A DNA stretch of 64,000 bases from Thozetella sp. PMI_491 (taxonomy: Eukaryota; Ascomycota; Sordariomycetes; Chaetosphaeriales; Chaetosphaeriaceae), in the NCBI GenBank assembly GCA_021432635.1, contig MU270015.1:1287762-1351761 (forward strand), written 5' to 3'. The notes under the pieces were generated by a model. That model was not told the origin of the DNA and ran no database searches. It saw nothing but the letters and a program-made list of their open reading frames with translations. This document shows positions 62,748 through 64,000 of this stretch, in pieces; position 1 is the first letter of the stretch; each line of letters opens with the position of its first letter. The translations under genes were made by a program, and so were the position numbers.

Positions 62748-64000
62748 CTAGGTTTGGATGTGGGTTATCGACCGTCGATATATATGTTTCTCGCCGTGCA
62801 TTCCCCAGTTGGCGACGTCCGCTGTCGCCTGGAAAAGGCAGCCCCCTCATTCGGTGTCCGGATTCAGCCACCAATGCGATCTCGCGCAACTTGGCCAGTA
62901 CAAGTGACACGCTTTCTAATTTCTTCCAGGCAACATTAACTTTGTTCTCGGCATCCTAAACATTAAGCCAGCCTTTCTCTCCGCACCAATCGCCTCAAGA
63001 GCTTGCTCAAGCTTGGCGATAAGCTGCTCGTCGTCTTCACTTTCATCGCCTTTAACATTCTGAGGAAGGTTTTCAAAGTTGATGGCGAAGCAGTGTTAGA
63101 TGCGCCCTCAGGCCCTAGCCACGAGATGTGGCTGCATGACAGGCAGAGGGGTGAGGTATGGCGCAGTCTACCACCTTAATGACTAGAAAAGATTCTAGGT
63201 CGGCAAAGATTGAATAAGAACTGGAAGTCGATGGGGAAAGTAGCTGAAAAGGTAGGAGGAAGAGAAGCGATAACAGACGGGGCGCCGAAGATTATTCAGG
63301 CTTTCTGTTAGCTCAGTTCGAACACTTCCGTCTTGGACAATTGGGGCAAAGTATCAATGCTCTAAAACCGCCCAGTGACTAACTAAGACCTGGGATACAG
63401 CGGACTAGCTCCTGTCTTGTCTAGCTGACGTGATGATGCTTTCGATCCTGTCCTATAATATTGTCGTACTCAGCCGTTCTCACTAGGACAGCCATTGTCG
63501 TACACAAACATGGTGCCCGATAGATGAGTATTAGCTCCCTCGCACGGCGGAAGGCATTGTAGGGCAGTTCAAAAAGGCGTCAACGCATGAAGGTGAGCAC
63601 TTGGCACGTTACCTTATGAGGTCAGCGACGAGAGCGGTACATCTGTTGATTACTCGTGGTGCCTACTGGAGGACGTCGATGAAAGCTCCTTTGCAAAACT
63701 TCGCAAGGGCCTTGGGCGAAGTTATGGCGAAAGGGATGCTACTGGACGGTAAACATTTGACTCACCCACTCGGCCCATAACAGTAACTATAAGCGCCTCT
63801 GCTTTTGTCCGAAAGTGCGCCTCAAGTCGATGGCTGTCTTCAAGGTCGCTAGTGACTAAGCACCGTCGCGACAAGAACGTTAGTCTATAGGTTAATTTCT
63901 TTGGCTGAGTATGATCATATAGTACTACTGCCAACTAAATATTCCCGGCAACACTGTAATGGCCGCACTACCTTCTTCAACATATCTTGCCTCCACAGCT
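62748..64000. other. Right-end region, mostly without genes
   Basis: Apart from a 60-codon coding-like fragment at 62916-63095 (minus), nothing is supported. A longer gene could continue past the window's right end, but no clear exon was seen. Confidence 0.35.
62916..63095 (-). pseudogene. Short coding-like fragment, unknown family
   Basis: Open between TAA (63098-63096) and TAG (62918-62916) on the minus strand. It translates to HCFAINFENLPQNVKGDES, then EDDEQLIAKLEQALEAIG and AERKAGLMF. The composition (acidic patch, amphipathic helix) looks like real protein rather than chance, but there is no start codon at its front and no recognisable neighbouring exon. It may be a gene remnant or an isolated exon. 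Confidence 0.3.

Noticed and set aside
1-64000. CRISPR arrays, prophage, bacterial operons or a replication origin
   Set aside because: The window is a eukaryotic fungal chromosome segment; no spaced direct-repeat arrays, ribosome-binding sites or phage genes were seen.

Overview
The window is genomic DNA of a filamentous ascomycete (Pezizomycotina). Genes carry short introns (about 48-128 nt) with GT-AG borders and CTAAC/CTAAT-like branch points. The families are fungal: Zn2Cys6 regulators, a NACHT-ankyrin NLR, CFEM and Pth11-like receptors, a Crh-type GH16 protein, a BIM1-like protein, a TmpA-like membrane flavoprotein and Tad-like LINE remnants. I find no bacterial operons, tRNA, rRNA or CRISPR array. 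The species cannot be fixed from sequence alone.

Layout. (1) 0.97-10.7 kb looks like a set of small-molecule genes without a visible backbone synthase: an MFS anion transporter, a secreted beta-propeller of SMP-30/hetero-Diels-Alderase type, a FAD monooxygenase, a 4-coumarate:CoA-ligase-like enzyme and, divergent from the ligase, a TmpA-like membrane oxidoreductase. The shared promoter of that last pair holds a perfect 19-bp palindrome of CGG-N5-CCG type. (2) 10.9-16.2 kb encodes surface proteins: a multi-pass membrane protein with a large ectodomain, a Crh-like transglycosidase that has lost catalytic residues, and a pepsin-like protein whose two Asp-Thr-Gly motifs are both broken. (3) 16.9-23.4 kb is one very large NLR (NACHT plus about 32 ankyrin repeats). 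(4) 23.8-31.5 kb holds a Baeyer-Villiger-type monooxygenase, a small Ser/Lys-rich ORF, a Zn2Cys6 regulator and a secreted beta-lactamase-like hydrolase. (5) 31.9-44.1 kb holds a BIM1-like membrane-anchored protein, a GPI-type Thr/Ser-rich protein, a type-B carboxylesterase, a second Zn2Cys6 regulator, an RNA-exonuclease pseudogene and an LtrA-like membrane protein. (6) 44.1-51.6 kb is gene-poor, with decayed LINE fragments. (7) 51.6-62.7 kb holds a CFEM receptor, a bZIP factor, a C2H2 protein with membrane segments, a PhiA-like secreted protein and an unknown protein.

The strongest points for follow-up are: the backbone-less metabolite gene set with its palindromic operator; the neighbouring pair of catalytically impaired secreted enzymes beside an NLR; a near-identical 34-bp segment shared by a spliceosomal intron and a pseudogene 8.4 kb away; and the exonuclease pseudogene itself. 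Exon borders were derived by hand from splice consensus, reading frame and family alignment from memory. No database search was possible.
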